From Burkholderiales bacterium (GTDB lineage Bacteria; Pseudomonadota; Gammaproteobacteria; Burkholderiales; WYBJ01), in the NCBI GenBank assembly GCA_020848435.1, contig JADLAC010000002.1, positions 1-64,000 of the forward strand: a stretch of DNA of 64,000 nucleotides, read 5' to 3'. This document shows, one piece after another, positions 41,448-50,254 of this stretch. A program made the translations under genes and the position numbers. Each line of letters opens with the position of its first letter. The first letter of the stretch is position 1. The notes under the pieces were generated by a model. That model ran no database searches, had not been told where the DNA came from, and worked only from the letters and a program-made list of their open reading frames with translations.

Positions 41448-42833
41448 TCAGCCGTGGGACGAACGGCCCTCCGCCTGCGGTTGCCGGACCAACAGGCGCA
41501 GCACCTCGCCCACGTCGGCGGCGCGCTCGAAATTCCACAGCGCGCGCAACACGGTCTCGCACTGCGGCGCGTCGCCATAGGCTGCGAAGAGCGTCCGAAA
41601 CTTGGCGTCCAGCTCGGTATCGGTCAGCGGGTTGTTGCTGTGGCCGCGCGGGAATTCAACCTCGCTGGCCACGATCTCACCTGAGACGAGGCGTACGGTA
41701 AGCCTGCACGGCGTCGATCCAGGATAACGCGCCGACAGCTCGGCACGCTCGCTCACCCGCGTCTTCTTCATCAGCGCGACGAGTAGCGCATCGGCGAGGC
41801 GCTCGGGTTCGAACGAGCGCGCCGTGATTTCACCGTCGGCAAGCGCGGCGGCCACGACGTAGGGCAGACTGTGATCCGCCGTTTCGCGCGTCGCCGGCGC
41901 CCATCGGAACGGATCGTTGCCCATGAACTCGACCGCTTGGCGGTAGCTCTCGACGTGTATGTCGTCGACATCGGCCGTGCGGACGCGGCCGTGCAGATCC
42001 AGCGCGGCCCACGCCGCCGACTGGCCGTGATAGCAAATCGGCAGACACTTGATGTGCGTGCGATCGACCCGGTGCAGGGCGCGCGCGTTCGCCGGGAGAT
42101 TCCATTCGAAGCGGCCGACGATTTCATAGAGGCCACTCTTGCCTTCGAACACCGCGCCTGGCCCGGTGAAACCATCGCGCGCGAGCAGCACCGCGAAGAC
42201 CGCATTGCGCGCCGCGTTCGCCGCGGCGCAGCCTTTCCAGCTCGACAGCTCGCCGCGCCGGGTCTGCTCGAGCGCCATGTTGGGCGTGAGCGCAAGCGAG
42301 AGCGCGTGCCCCATCTGCTCGCGCCCGAGACCGAGCAGCTTGCCGGCGCCCAGCGCCGAGGCGAGCGCGACGTATACGGGCTGATCCCAGCCCTGGGTGT
42401 TGACGTCGATCGCTTCGACGAACGCGCAATAGACTTCGTACGCGACCGCGATCGCAGCGATCGTGGCTGCGCCGCTTGCCCGCGCCGCCTCCGCCACGCT
42501 GACGATCGCGGCAATGACATCACTCGGATGCCCGTTGCTCTTCACGACGTAGGTGTCGCTCAAGTCCAGGTAGCGCAGCATCACCCCGTTGGCGAATGCG
42601 GCTGCTTCGGCGCTGGTCGGCAGCGTCGATCCCCAGACGCTGGCCGCCGGGCGCCCTGAATAGCGCTCAGCGACCGCGCGCGCCATGCGGCTCAAGGGCT
42701 CGTCGTACGCGCCGAAAGCGCAGCCGAAGGTATCGACGAGCCTGCGCTTGCACTCGTGAACGGCGGCGCGCGGCATCCCCGCGAGCTCCGATTGCAGCGC
42801 GAAATCGACCAGGTGTGCGGTCGTCGAATCCAC
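41448..42833 (-). CDS. MmgE/PrpD family protein
   Basis: A 461-residue protein, the length of the family, from a GTG at 42833 located 11 bases after the Bug receptor stop. Features include VHECKRRLVDTFGCAFGAYD, SNGHPSDVIAAIVSVAEA, GLGREQMGHALSLALT and a CLPICYHGQS segment. The family includes 2-methylcitrate dehydratase and other dehydratases or isomerases. Substrate is unknown. Confidence 0.75.
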   Translation of the reverse strand: MDSTTAHLVDFALQSELAGMPRAAVHECKRRLVDTFGCAFGAYDEPLSRMARAVAERYSGRPAASVWGSTLPTSAEAAAFANGVMLRYLDLSDTYVVKSNGHPSDVIAAIVSVAEAARASGAATIAAIAVAYEVYCAFVEAIDVNTQGWDQPVYVALASALGAGKLLGLGREQMGHALSLALTPNMALEQTRRGELSSWKGCAAANAARNAVFAVLLARDGFTGPGAVFEGKSGLYEIVGRFEWNLPANARALHRVDRTHIKCLPICYHGQSAAWAALDLHGRVRTADVDDIHVESYRQAVEFMGNDPFRWAPATRETADHSLPYVVAAALADGEITARSFEPERLADALLVALMKKTRVSERAELSARYPGSTPCRLTVRLVSGEIVASEVEFPRGHSNNPLTDTELDAKFRTLFAAYGDAPQCETVLRALWNFERAADVGEVLRLLVRQPQAEGRSSHG

Positions 42834-42844
42834 GCCGTCGCGCG

Positions 42845-43801
42845 CTATTCCGGACTGACGCCGGCCGATTCGACCAGCTTGCCGTTTTGCCGGATCTCGC
42901 TTTTGATGAACGCGGCGAACTGTTCGGGCGTGTTGGTCTGGACTTCCAGTCCCTGCCTGTTGAACAACTCCTTCATCTCGGGCGTGGCGACGACTTTGAC
43001 GATCTCGCCGTTGAGGCGCGCGATCAGCGATTTCGTCACCCCCGCCGGCGCCGCGACGCCGTACCAAGCCGTGCGATCGAAGCCCGCGAGCCCCGCTTCG
43101 TCGAGCGTCGGCACCGCCGGCAGCGACGAAGCGCGGCGCGTGCTGGTGACGGCTAGCGCTCTGACCCGGCCGGCGTCCATGAGCGGACGCGCGATGGTGA
43201 TGCTGGGAAAGCTGAAGTCGACCTGTCCGCCGAGCATCGCGGCGAGTATGTCCGCCGAGCCCTTGTACGGCACGTGCAGCACCTTCATCTTCGCCATCGA
43301 CGTGAACAGCTCGCCGGTGAGGTGCACCGTTCCCCCGACCCCGCCGGATCCGAAGGTGAGCTTGCCCGGCTGAGCGTGCGCGTGTGCGATCAGCTCCTTC
43401 ACGTTGCGCGCCGGCAGCGCGGCCGGCACGACGAGCGCCATCGGCCCGGCAGTGACGAGGGTCACCGCCGCGAGATCGCGCGTCAGGTCGACCGGCAACT
43501 TCTTGCGCAGCGCGGGCAGCGCCGTATCGTTCGAGGACATCATGAGCAGCGTGTAGCCGTCGGCCGCGGCACGCGCGACGCGTTCGATCGCGAGGAACCC
43601 GGCCGCGCCCGGGCGATTCTCGACCACGACCGGCTGGCCGAGGTTCTCGGAGAGCTTCTGCTGGATCGCGCGCGCGGTGACGTCGGGCCCGCCGCCCGGC
43701 GGAAAGCCGACGATGAAACGCACCGGGCGCGCCGGGTAGTCCTGCGCGTGCGCAGCACAAGCGACGCAAGCCAGAAGAACTGCCGCTACTCGTGACAACA
43801 T
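42845..43801 (-). CDS. Bug-type periplasmic receptor
   Basis: A 318-residue protein. The ATG at 43801 has GGAG 6 bases upstream and gives a clean signal peptide (RVAAVLLACVACAAHAQ). Typical motifs FPPGGGPDVTAR, VVVENRPGAAG and HVPYKGSADI. Lies between another Bug gene and MmgE/PrpD, probably one operon. Confidence 0.8.
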   Translation of the reverse strand: MLSRVAAVLLACVACAAHAQDYPARPVRFIVGFPPGGGPDVTARAIQQKLSENLGQPVVVENRPGAAGFLAIERVARAAADGYTLLMMSSNDTALPALRKKLPVDLTRDLAAVTLVTAGPMALVVPAALPARNVKELIAHAHAQPGKLTFGSGGVGGTVHLTGELFTSMAKMKVLHVPYKGSADILAAMLGGQVDFSFPSITIARPLMDAGRVRALAVTSTRRASSLPAVPTLDEAGLAGFDRTAWYGVAAPAGVTKSLIARLNGEIVKVVATPEMKELFNRQGLEVQTNTPEQFAAFIKSEIRQNGKLVESAGVSPE

Positions 43802-43822
43802 CGACGACTCCATCACCGTGCG

Positions 43823-44839
43823 CTATTCCGCGCTGGCGCCCGAGGCGGCTACCAGCCGTGCGCTTTGAACGATCTCGCTGCGCACCATCGCCGCGAACTG
43901 CTCGGCCGTGTTGGTCTGGGGCTCGAGACCTTGGCGCGCGAGCAACTCCTTCATCTCCGGCGTATTGACGGCCTTGCCGATGTCGGCGTTCAGGCGTGCG
44001 ATCACCGCTTGCGGCGCGCCCGCCGGCGCAGCGACGCCATACCAGGCCGAATAGTCGTAGCCGCGCAGCCCCGCTTCGTCGAGCGTCGGTATCGCCGGCA
44101 TCGAGCTCACGCGCTTCGCGCTGGTGACCGCCAGCGCTTTCAGCCGGCCGGCGTCGACCAGCGGACGCCCCGCCGTGACGCTGGCGAAGCTCATGCCTAC
44201 CTCGCCGGAGGCGGCTGCTACCACGGCATCCGCACCGCCTTTGTACGCGACGTGAACGAGCTTCACCTTCGCCATCTGCGCGAACAGCTCGCCCGCGAGA
44301 TGCGGCGTGCCGCCGATACCCGAAGACGCGAACGTGAGCTTGTGGCTGTGCGACTTCGCGAGCGCGACCAGATCCTTGACGTTTTTCGCCGGCAGCGACG
44401 GATGCGTCACGAGCACCATGGGACCGATCGTCACCAGCGACACCGCGGCGAAATCGCGCTGCAGGTCGAAGGCGAGGTTCTTGCGCAACGCCGGCAGCAC
44501 CGTTTCGTTCGAGGTCAGCATGAGCAGCGTGTAACCGTCCGCGGGCGCGCGCGCCACGCGCTCGAGCGCGATCGATCCGCTGGCGCCCGGGCGGTTCTCG
44601 ACGATCACGCTCTGGCCGAGATGATCGGAAAGCTTCTGCGCGAGCGAACGCGCCGTGGTGTCGGTACCGCCGCCGGGAGAGTAGCCGACGACGATGCGAA
44701 CCGGCTTTGCGGGATACCCCTGAGCGCCGGCCGTGCCCGCGCAGAGGGTCGCGACCGCGACGGTGCAAAGGAGCGCCGCGAGCTGCTTGGCGAGCGCTGC
44801 GGGCAAGCTCGACGCGGCCATTTCAACGCTGCTCGACAT
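43823..44839 (-). CDS. Bug-type periplasmic receptor
   Basis: A 338-residue protein with a signal peptide (LAALLCTVAVATLCAGTAGAQ), GYSPGGGTDTTARS and VIVENRPGASG. First gene of the minus-strand set with a second Bug receptor and MmgE/PrpD; a GGAGG Shine-Dalgarno sequence lies about 10 bases upstream. The two adjacent receptors are clearly related, suggesting duplication. Confidence 0.8.
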   Translation of the reverse strand: MSSSVEMAASSLPAALAKQLAALLCTVAVATLCAGTAGAQGYPAKPVRIVVGYSPGGGTDTTARSLAQKLSDHLGQSVIVENRPGASGSIALERVARAPADGYTLLMLTSNETVLPALRKNLAFDLQRDFAAVSLVTIGPMVLVTHPSLPAKNVKDLVALAKSHSHKLTFASSGIGGTPHLAGELFAQMAKVKLVHVAYKGGADAVVAAASGEVGMSFASVTAGRPLVDAGRLKALAVTSAKRVSSMPAIPTLDEAGLRGYDYSAWYGVAAPAGAPQAVIARLNADIGKAVNTPEMKELLARQGLEPQTNTAEQFAAMVRSEIVQSARLVAASGASAE

Positions 44840-45013
44840 GAGGAACCGCCCTCCCAGGCGCGCACTCGTGCGCTCAATCCTTTCGCTGATTCAGTGCACG
44901 ATGCTAGCGCAGCGCCGTTATAACCCACAATATCTTCTGGTAATGCCAGTATGCGCATAACGCTATAACAGCGCGCGCACGGCCGAGTACCCGGACCAAG
45001 GGGAAATGCGTCG

Positions 45014-45055
45014 GCCGGCGGCAAGCGGCCCCTAGCCGGCGGCAAGCGGCTCCTA
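45014..45055. repeat. Tandem 21-bp repeat, two copies
   Basis: GCCGGCGGCAAGCGGCCCCTA (one mismatch between copies) repeated at 45014-45034 and 45035-45055, in the gap between a Bug gene and the quinone oxidoreductase. Function is unknown; it could be a short repeat expansion. Confidence 0.5.
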
Positions 45056-45083
45056 GAGGGGGGCGCGGCCATCGGCAGGGCTC

Positions 45084-46088
45084 TCAGCTCTGCGCCGGCA
45101 TCGACACCACCACGTGGCCGATGTTGGCGCGCTCCAGTACCAGCGCGAACGCCGCCGCGATGTCCTCGAGCGGAACCACGGCGCGGATCACGGGCTTGAT
45201 CGCCCCCGCGCTCCACCACTCGCCCAAGCGTTCGAACAGCGCCCGTACCCGCACCTCGTTGTGCGCGCGCGCGTCGATTTTGTAATAGCCCATGTATAGG
45301 CCGCAGACGGTGACGTTCTTTACCAGCAGCAGGTTGGCGGGAATGCGCGGAATGACGCCGCTGGCGAAACCGAGCGGTACGATGCGCCCTTCCGGCGCGA
45401 GGCAGCGCAGGGCCGCGTCGAACACCTCGCCGCCGACGGTTTCGAGCACCGCGCTCACGCCGCCCCCGCCGAGCGCGGCGCGCACGCCCGCGCGCAGCCG
45501 CGCCGGGTCCGCATCGATCGCGGCGGTGGCGCCTTGGGCGAGCGCGAACTCGCGCTTGGCGGCGCTAGCGGCCGCGGCGATCACCCGCGCGCCGAGCAGG
45601 CGGCCGATCTGGATTGCAGCCGTGCCGGCATTCCCGGCCGCGCCGGTGACGAGCAGGCTCGCGCCGGCGCCGAGTGCGAGCAGATGGGGCCAGGTGAGCG
45701 CGGCCGCGACCGAGTTGTACGAGGTGTTGAGCGTCGTCGCCGCGGCGTAGCTCATGCCTGGCGCGATCGAGTAGGTGTTGGCGACGCTCGCTACCGCCAA
45801 CTCGGCGAGACCGCCGTGCTCGATGGATGCGAGCACGCGATCGCCCGGACGAAAGCGCGTGACCCCGGCACCGAGCGCGCAAACGCAGCCCGCGGCGGTG
45901 ATGCCCGGCACGAATGGAAACGCCGGCCGGCGCTGATACTTGCCTTGAACGAGCAGGGCGAGCGAGTGGCTGACCGCGGAGGCGTGCACGCGAATCAGCA
46001 CTTCGCCGGCGCCAGGCGCCGGGTCGGGAATCGTCGCCGGCCGCAATTGCGCCGGTGCCGTCCATTCGCTGAGCTCTACCGCGCGCAT
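45084..46088 (-). CDS. Zinc-independent MDR quinone oxidoreductase
   Basis: A 334-residue medium-chain dehydrogenase/reductase. The ATG at 46088 is chosen over an upstream one because it starts the MRAVELSEW segment typical of the family. The Rossmann motif VTGAAGNAGTAAIQIG and the closing IKPVIRAVVPLEDIAAAF are typical; no zinc-binding Cys/His set was seen. It is downstream of the selenoprotein gene with a 216-base gap. Confidence 0.75.
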   Translation of the reverse strand: MRAVELSEWTAPAQLRPATIPDPAPGAGEVLIRVHASAVSHSLALLVQGKYQRRPAFPFVPGITAAGCVCALGAGVTRFRPGDRVLASIEHGGLAELAVASVANTYSIAPGMSYAAATTLNTSYNSVAAALTWPHLLALGAGASLLVTGAAGNAGTAAIQIGRLLGARVIAAAASAAKREFALAQGATAAIDADPARLRAGVRAALGGGGVSAVLETVGGEVFDAALRCLAPEGRIVPLGFASGVIPRIPANLLLVKNVTVCGLYMGYYKIDARAHNEVRVRALFERLGEWWSAGAIKPVIRAVVPLEDIAAAFALVLERANIGHVVVSMPAQS

Positions 46089-46304
46089 GCTCGGACCCTC
46101 ATCGTACCGACCGCCGGAAGATAGCGCATTACGCCCGGCGCGGAGCCCTTCGGCGGCGGACACTACGCGCTATTGCATGCACGTGAGCATGCTCCGGATC
46201 GCGGTCGATCGCGGCGCCGGCTCGATCGCTGCCGCACAGGTAACGAAAGAAGGCATGCGCGTCGTGCCGCTACCTCGTGTCGCTGCGAGTCATGCCCGCA
46301 AGGG

Positions 46305-46856
46305 TCACGGCGTACTCAGCAACTTGACGATTTCTGTCGCGACCCTGCGGGCTTTCGCGACACTGTCCTCTTCGCTCTCGCGCGCGGGCGCATCCTGCGG
46401 ATAGACGAGCATGACCGGGTCTTTCGCGCCTAGGGCCGTACATTGCGCGCGCGCGAGCACTGCAAACGGCTCGTGCACGAGCACGACCGCGGGAATGCCT
46501 TCTTTCCAGGCTGCGTTGGCGTCGCGCACGGCGGCGCCGGTGCAGGAGCCTCAAGCGCCGACGCCGACGATCAGGTAGTCGACCGAGCGCGCGAGCGCAG
46601 CGAACCGGTCTTGTTCGAGCGGGGTCCAGGTATTGCTCTTGTATGCGCGCTCCACGCTGGCCGGTTTGCACGCGTCTTCCATCGCACGCTCCAGTTGTGG
46701 CCAGAACTGCCGCGTCGCCTGGTACTGGTTCCAGATGAAGCCCACGCGACGCCCGACGGGCGTCTCCAGTGTGCGGCGCGGCGCGTAGGTTGCGACGCGC
46801 GGATGACCGATCGGACTGACGAGCTCGAGCACTTTCACCTCCGAATGAGTAGACAT
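46305..46856 (-). CDS. UGSC-family selenoprotein with in-frame UGA (Sec102)
   Basis: The frame opens at the ATG at 46856 and meets TGA at 46551-46553, then continues for 81 further codons to a stop at 46305. The residues around the UGA read GVGA-U-GSCTGAAVRDA, the UGSC motif of a known bacterial selenoprotein family, where U is selenocysteine. The N-terminal half (GFIWNQYQATRQFWPQLERA) and C-terminal half (IPAVVLVHEPFAVLARAQ) are both protein-like. Conventional annotation would split it into two pieces. No Sec machinery is in the window. Confidence 0.75.
46526..46543 (-). ncRNA. Possible SECIS hairpin
   Basis: Starting 7 bases after the UGA, the minus-strand mRNA can form a GC-rich hairpin (GCACCGGC with GCCGTGC-type pairing, one bulge). 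Bacterial SECIS elements lie directly downstream of the Sec UGA. Not checked by folding. Confidence 0.3.
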
Positions 46857-46933
46857 GCGCCTGGATGCTCCACTTGTCTGTCGAACTTCCCTCAGCCCCG
46901 CGGGTGCGGTGTTGCTCGCGAGCGCGCTTGACC

Positions 46934-48004
46934 TCAACGGGGCAAACCGATCCTGCGCGCGATCAGCGGTTCTCCGGCGGAGCTCCGACTCGAAATCGCC
47001 AGGCACTGGCCGAGCTGCGGCGCCTCGCCGCCGCCCACCACGATATGGATCTCATCGGGTTCGATCGAGGTGACGAAGACCGCTCGCTCGCTCTTCGATT
47101 TCAGGTTATGGTCGTCGCACGGCTCGGTATGACCCAGGTTCTTGTCGTATTCCCAGTCGTACGAGTACTTGAACGCGCGCTCGGCGATCGCAGCCTTGAG
47201 CGCGCTCCTCGTATAACCGGCTTTTGCGAAGGCCCGTGCGAGCGCGGGATTGATCACGAACATATAGGCACGTTTGCCCCCGCCCGTGCCGATGCCGAGC
47301 TTGCCGATCGCGCGCGCGAGCAGCGTGACGCACTCGTTTAGACCCACCAGGTTGAGCGGGACCGCGATCTGCGAATGATCGCCCGCTTTCATGACGGTGA
47401 CGGCGCTGTCGTCCGCCGCGATGCCGAGGTCGGCATGCATCGGCGCCCACGGCGTTAGCGCCCGTTCCTCACCGATGCAATAACTCCACGCCGCCGGATG
47501 GCCCATCGTGCCTTTCACGAGCTTGCCCGGATGCGCGCGGCCTATGTTCCAGAGCACGAGTCGGATCGCACGGCCGATGGTCGCGTTCGCCCGCCCGCCG
47601 TTGGGGCCGAAGAGCCACTCGCGGGTATGGAAACCGAGGCCCTCGACGACCGGGCCGCTGACGATCGTGAGAATGGCGGCGGCGCCGGTCGACTGCGTCG
47701 TGGTGATGGGCAGCGCCGGGTCGACGATGCACTCCACGGCGCTGATCACGATCGGAACGTACTCCGGCCGGCAACCTGCCATCGCGCAGTTGGCGGCGAC
47801 GTTCTCTATGGTGGCGATGCCGTCGCCGGGGAATACGGCGCCGATCACCTCGTCGGGCTCACGCCCGACGTGCTCGATCATACGCTCGACGAGCGCGCGC
47901 GTCGGCGCGAATATCGGCAGCCCATCGGTCCAGCCATGCTCGTAGGCGAACTCGGGGAAAAGCTCGGCGGATTCGAGCCTGTGGACTTGCGCGCGCTGCG
48001 CCAT
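46934..48004 (-). CDS. Conserved hypothetical protein paired with the UGSC selenoprotein
   Basis: A 356-residue protein starting 3 bases after the upstream Bug receptor stop. No membrane segment. It has ECIVDPALPITTTQSTGAAA, GFHTREWLFGPNGGRANATI and a Gly-rich IGTGGGKRAYMFVINP. I do not recognise a domain. Its place between a Bug receptor and the selenoprotein gene suggests a joint pathway, inferred from adjacency only. Confidence 0.55.
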   Translation of the reverse strand: MAQRAQVHRLESAELFPEFAYEHGWTDGLPIFAPTRALVERMIEHVGREPDEVIGAVFPGDGIATIENVAANCAMAGCRPEYVPIVISAVECIVDPALPITTTQSTGAAAILTIVSGPVVEGLGFHTREWLFGPNGGRANATIGRAIRLVLWNIGRAHPGKLVKGTMGHPAAWSYCIGEERALTPWAPMHADLGIAADDSAVTVMKAGDHSQIAVPLNLVGLNECVTLLARAIGKLGIGTGGGKRAYMFVINPALARAFAKAGYTRSALKAAIAERAFKYSYDWEYDKNLGHTEPCDDHNLKSKSERAVFVTSIEPDEIHIVVGGGEAPQLGQCLAISSRSSAGEPLIARRIGLPR

Positions 48005-48007
48005 GCC

Positions 48008-48991
48008 TCATTCCCCTTTGATGCCAGCGTGGCGCACGACGCGCGCCACGCGCTCGCGCTCCTTGCGCATGAATGCCGCCATGGCTTCGGGCGTGCTCGT
48101 GCCGCGGCTGAAACCGAGCTTGGCAAAGGCGTCCCGCATCTCCTCGCCGTCGACAGCCTTGACGATGTCGGCGTTGATCCGGTTGACCAGTGCCCGCGGC
48201 ATGCCCGCCGGGCCGAGCACGCCGGACCAGGAATCCATCTCCACGTCGGGGAAGCCTGCTTCGCCCATGGTGGCCACATCGGGTAGCTGTGGCGCGCGCG
48301 AAGCGGATGCGGTAGCCAACGCCCGCAGCTTTCCCGCTTCCACCTGTCGCGCCGCCGTGGGCGCCGATGCAAACATCACCTGGATGTTTCCGCCGAGCAA
48401 GGCCGTCATCGCCGGTCCGGCGCCGTTGAACGGCACATGGACTATGTCGACGCCGACAGTCAGCTTGAACAGCTCGGCGGCAAGCTGCGGCGCGCTGCCT
48501 ATGGCCGAGGAACCGTAGTTGAGCTTTCCAGGTTGCGCCTTGGCGAGGACCACCAGTTCCTTGACGGTACGCGCCGGCACCGCCGGATGGACCACCAACA
48601 CGTATCGTATCGTGGTCAGCAGGGACAACGGCGTGAAATCGCGCAGCGAATGATATGGGGCTCGACTCGGATAGATGAGCTCGTAAGCCCCCATCGACGC
48701 GCCGCCGCCCAGCACCAATGTGTAGCCGTCAGGCGCGGACTTCGCCACCACCGCCGCCCCGATGCTGCCCGAGGCGCCCAAGCGGTTGTCGATCACTACC
48801 GGTTGTTTCCAAATCGCTGCGAGGCGCTGTCCGAGCAGCCGGCCTGCGATGTCGGTCGTGCCGCCCGCAGCATAGGGCACGACGAGGCGCACGGGCTTGG
48901 TTGGGAAGCCCTCCTGCCCCCACGCTGCGCCGGCCACGATCGCCAGCGACGCGAGTGCGACGGAAGCTGTTCGCTGCATTACCATCCTCAC
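48008..48991 (-). CDS. Bug-type periplasmic receptor
   Basis: A 327-residue protein with a signal peptide (SVALASLAIVAGAAWGQ), VVPYAAGGTTDIAG and VVIDNRLGASGSIG. First gene of the minus-strand selenoprotein set, with a strong GGAGGAG Shine-Dalgarno sequence just upstream. The start could also be the ATG four codons later. Confidence 0.75.
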   Translation of the reverse strand: MRMVMQRTASVALASLAIVAGAAWGQEGFPTKPVRLVVPYAAGGTTDIAGRLLGQRLAAIWKQPVVIDNRLGASGSIGAAVVAKSAPDGYTLVLGGGASMGAYELIYPSRAPYHSLRDFTPLSLLTTIRYVLVVHPAVPARTVKELVVLAKAQPGKLNYGSSAIGSAPQLAAELFKLTVGVDIVHVPFNGAGPAMTALLGGNIQVMFASAPTAARQVEAGKLRALATASASRAPQLPDVATMGEAGFPDVEMDSWSGVLGPAGMPRALVNRINADIVKAVDGEEMRDAFAKLGFSRGTSTPEAMAAFMRKERERVARVVRHAGIKGE

Positions 48992-49294
48992 GCTCTCCTC
49001 CTCGGCGGGCGGGCTGCGGCCGCGCCCCGACCAAGCTTGGCTCCGCTTGGTTCACCCTCTGCCGGAGCGCAACCGTCATGCTTGCGGCGCATCGCGCGAC
49101 CCAACGGACGCGCTCAGTCGAGTCCCGGTTCTTCCATGGCCGGCGTGACTAGAGTATAGCCGAGCGTTCTTCCGGCAGATCGCCGGACCGGGGATCGGAC
49201 CGGGGGTCGGTGTGCGATTGGTCGGACCCGACTCGGACTCGGGGGTCGGTGCGCGATTGAGCCGAGCCGCCGTGTGGAGTACCATCGGCGCGCC
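48992..49294. other. 303-base divergent gap between Bug receptor and copper operon
   Basis: Contains two imperfect 19-bp copies GGGGGTCGGTG(T/C)GCGATTG (49202-49220 and 49241-49259) just ahead of the copper operon. No CueR- or CopR-like box or other gene was recognised. Confidence 0.4.
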
Positions 49295-49705
49295 ATGAAG
49301 ACGATTGCGCGGTTCGTGCTCCTGCTGCTGCTGGCGATGTCGGTGCCGTTCCATGCGGCCTACGGTATCGGTATGGCGCAATGCATGGCCCTCGCGGATG
49401 GGCATGGCGATAGCAGTGCCGTGCAGGCTCATGAGCGCGCTGCCGATCGAGGCCATGGCGATCCGATAGCGGCGCTCGCCGACGGCGCGGAGCATGGATG
49501 CGGGCAGGTTGCTGCCGACACCGCAAACGATGGCGAGCCGGCCCACTGCGGCCCATGCGCCGCCTGTTGCATGTCGAGCGCGATCACCGGTCCGATGCTG
49601 CCGCCGATGCCGGCGAGCGCATACAACGCGTTCCAACGCCCGGCCGAGCAGCAGCCGAACAGCGTTCGGCCGAGCCGCCTCGACCGGCCTCCTCTCGCCT
49701 CCTAG
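49295..49705 (+). CDS. Secreted His/Cys-rich protein of copper operon (DUF2946/CzcI-like)
   Basis: A 136-residue protein from the ATG at 49295. It has a signal peptide (VLLLLLAMSVPFHAAYG), a His/Asp-rich stretch and a CGPCAACC cluster. Small secreted proteins of this kind head many metal efflux operons and are thought to sense or buffer metal. It is first in the operon with CusF and CusCBA. Similarity to CzcI/DUF2946 is loose. Confidence 0.55.
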   Translation: MKTIARFVLLLLLAMSVPFHAAYGIGMAQCMALADGHGDSSAVQAHERAADRGHGDPIAALADGAEHGCGQVAADTANDGEPAHCGPCAACCMSSAITGPMLPPMPASAYNAFQRPAEQQPNSVRPSRLDRPPLAS

Positions 49706-49883
49706 CGCTCGAGATCCACCGGCACGGCGCACTTGCCGTGTCGAGCTCACGCGCTTGCGTGCCCCGATTCGTTTGGGCGCCCCACAACAATGATCATTGT
49801 TGCCTGTGCCAACCGCGCGGGCTTCGCATGCTGCCCGCGACACCAGGGCACACGTAAAGTCATGTCACGAAAGGAAGCAGCAA

Positions 49884-50216
49884 ATGAAACCGCTATGGAT
49901 CGCAGCAGCACTCGGCAGCTCGTTGTTCCACATCCCGGCGCTGGCCGATCAGGTGTACGCGCGCAGCGCCCCGGTGTTGCTCGCCCAAGCGAGCGCATGG
50001 AACGACGGCGAGATCCGCAAGATCGACAAGAGCGCGGGCAAGATCACGATCAAGCACGGCCCGCTCGCCAAGCTCGACATGCCGCCCATGACGATGGCGT
50101 TCCAGGTCAAGGACCGGGCGCTGCTCGACCAGGTGAAGCCGGGCGACAAGGTGCGCTTCGAAGCGGAGAAGGCGGGAGCTGCATATGTCGTCACGAAGAT
50201 GGAGCCGGCGAAATAA
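49884..50216 (+). CDS. cusF: CusF-like periplasmic copper chaperone
   Basis: A 110-residue protein from the ATG at 49884 with AAGGA upstream and a signal peptide (LWIAAALGSSLFHIPALA). The CusF core is clear: GKITIKHGPLAKLDMPPMTM, with the His and the two Met that bind Cu(I)/Ag(I). A 178-base gap precedes it. It hands copper to the CusCBA pump encoded next. Confidence 0.8.
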   Translation: MKPLWIAAALGSSLFHIPALADQVYARSAPVLLAQASAWNDGEIRKIDKSAGKITIKHGPLAKLDMPPMTMAFQVKDRALLDQVKPGDKVRFEAEKAGAAYVVTKMEPAK

Positions 50217-50254
50217 CGCGGGCGCCGCTCGTACTCGGCGCTTCAGGAGGAGCC

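Noticed and set aside
41448-44768. A 1,106-residue minus-strand open frame covering the MmgE/PrpD gene and two Bug genes
   Set aside because: Only the 3' part matches MmgE/PrpD; the rest is an alternative frame of the two Bug receptor genes, kept open by high GC content.
49723-49740. CACGGC/GCCGTG hairpin after the first copper-operon gene as a terminator
   Set aside because: Only 6 bp of stem and no T-run; the operon seems to continue into cusF.
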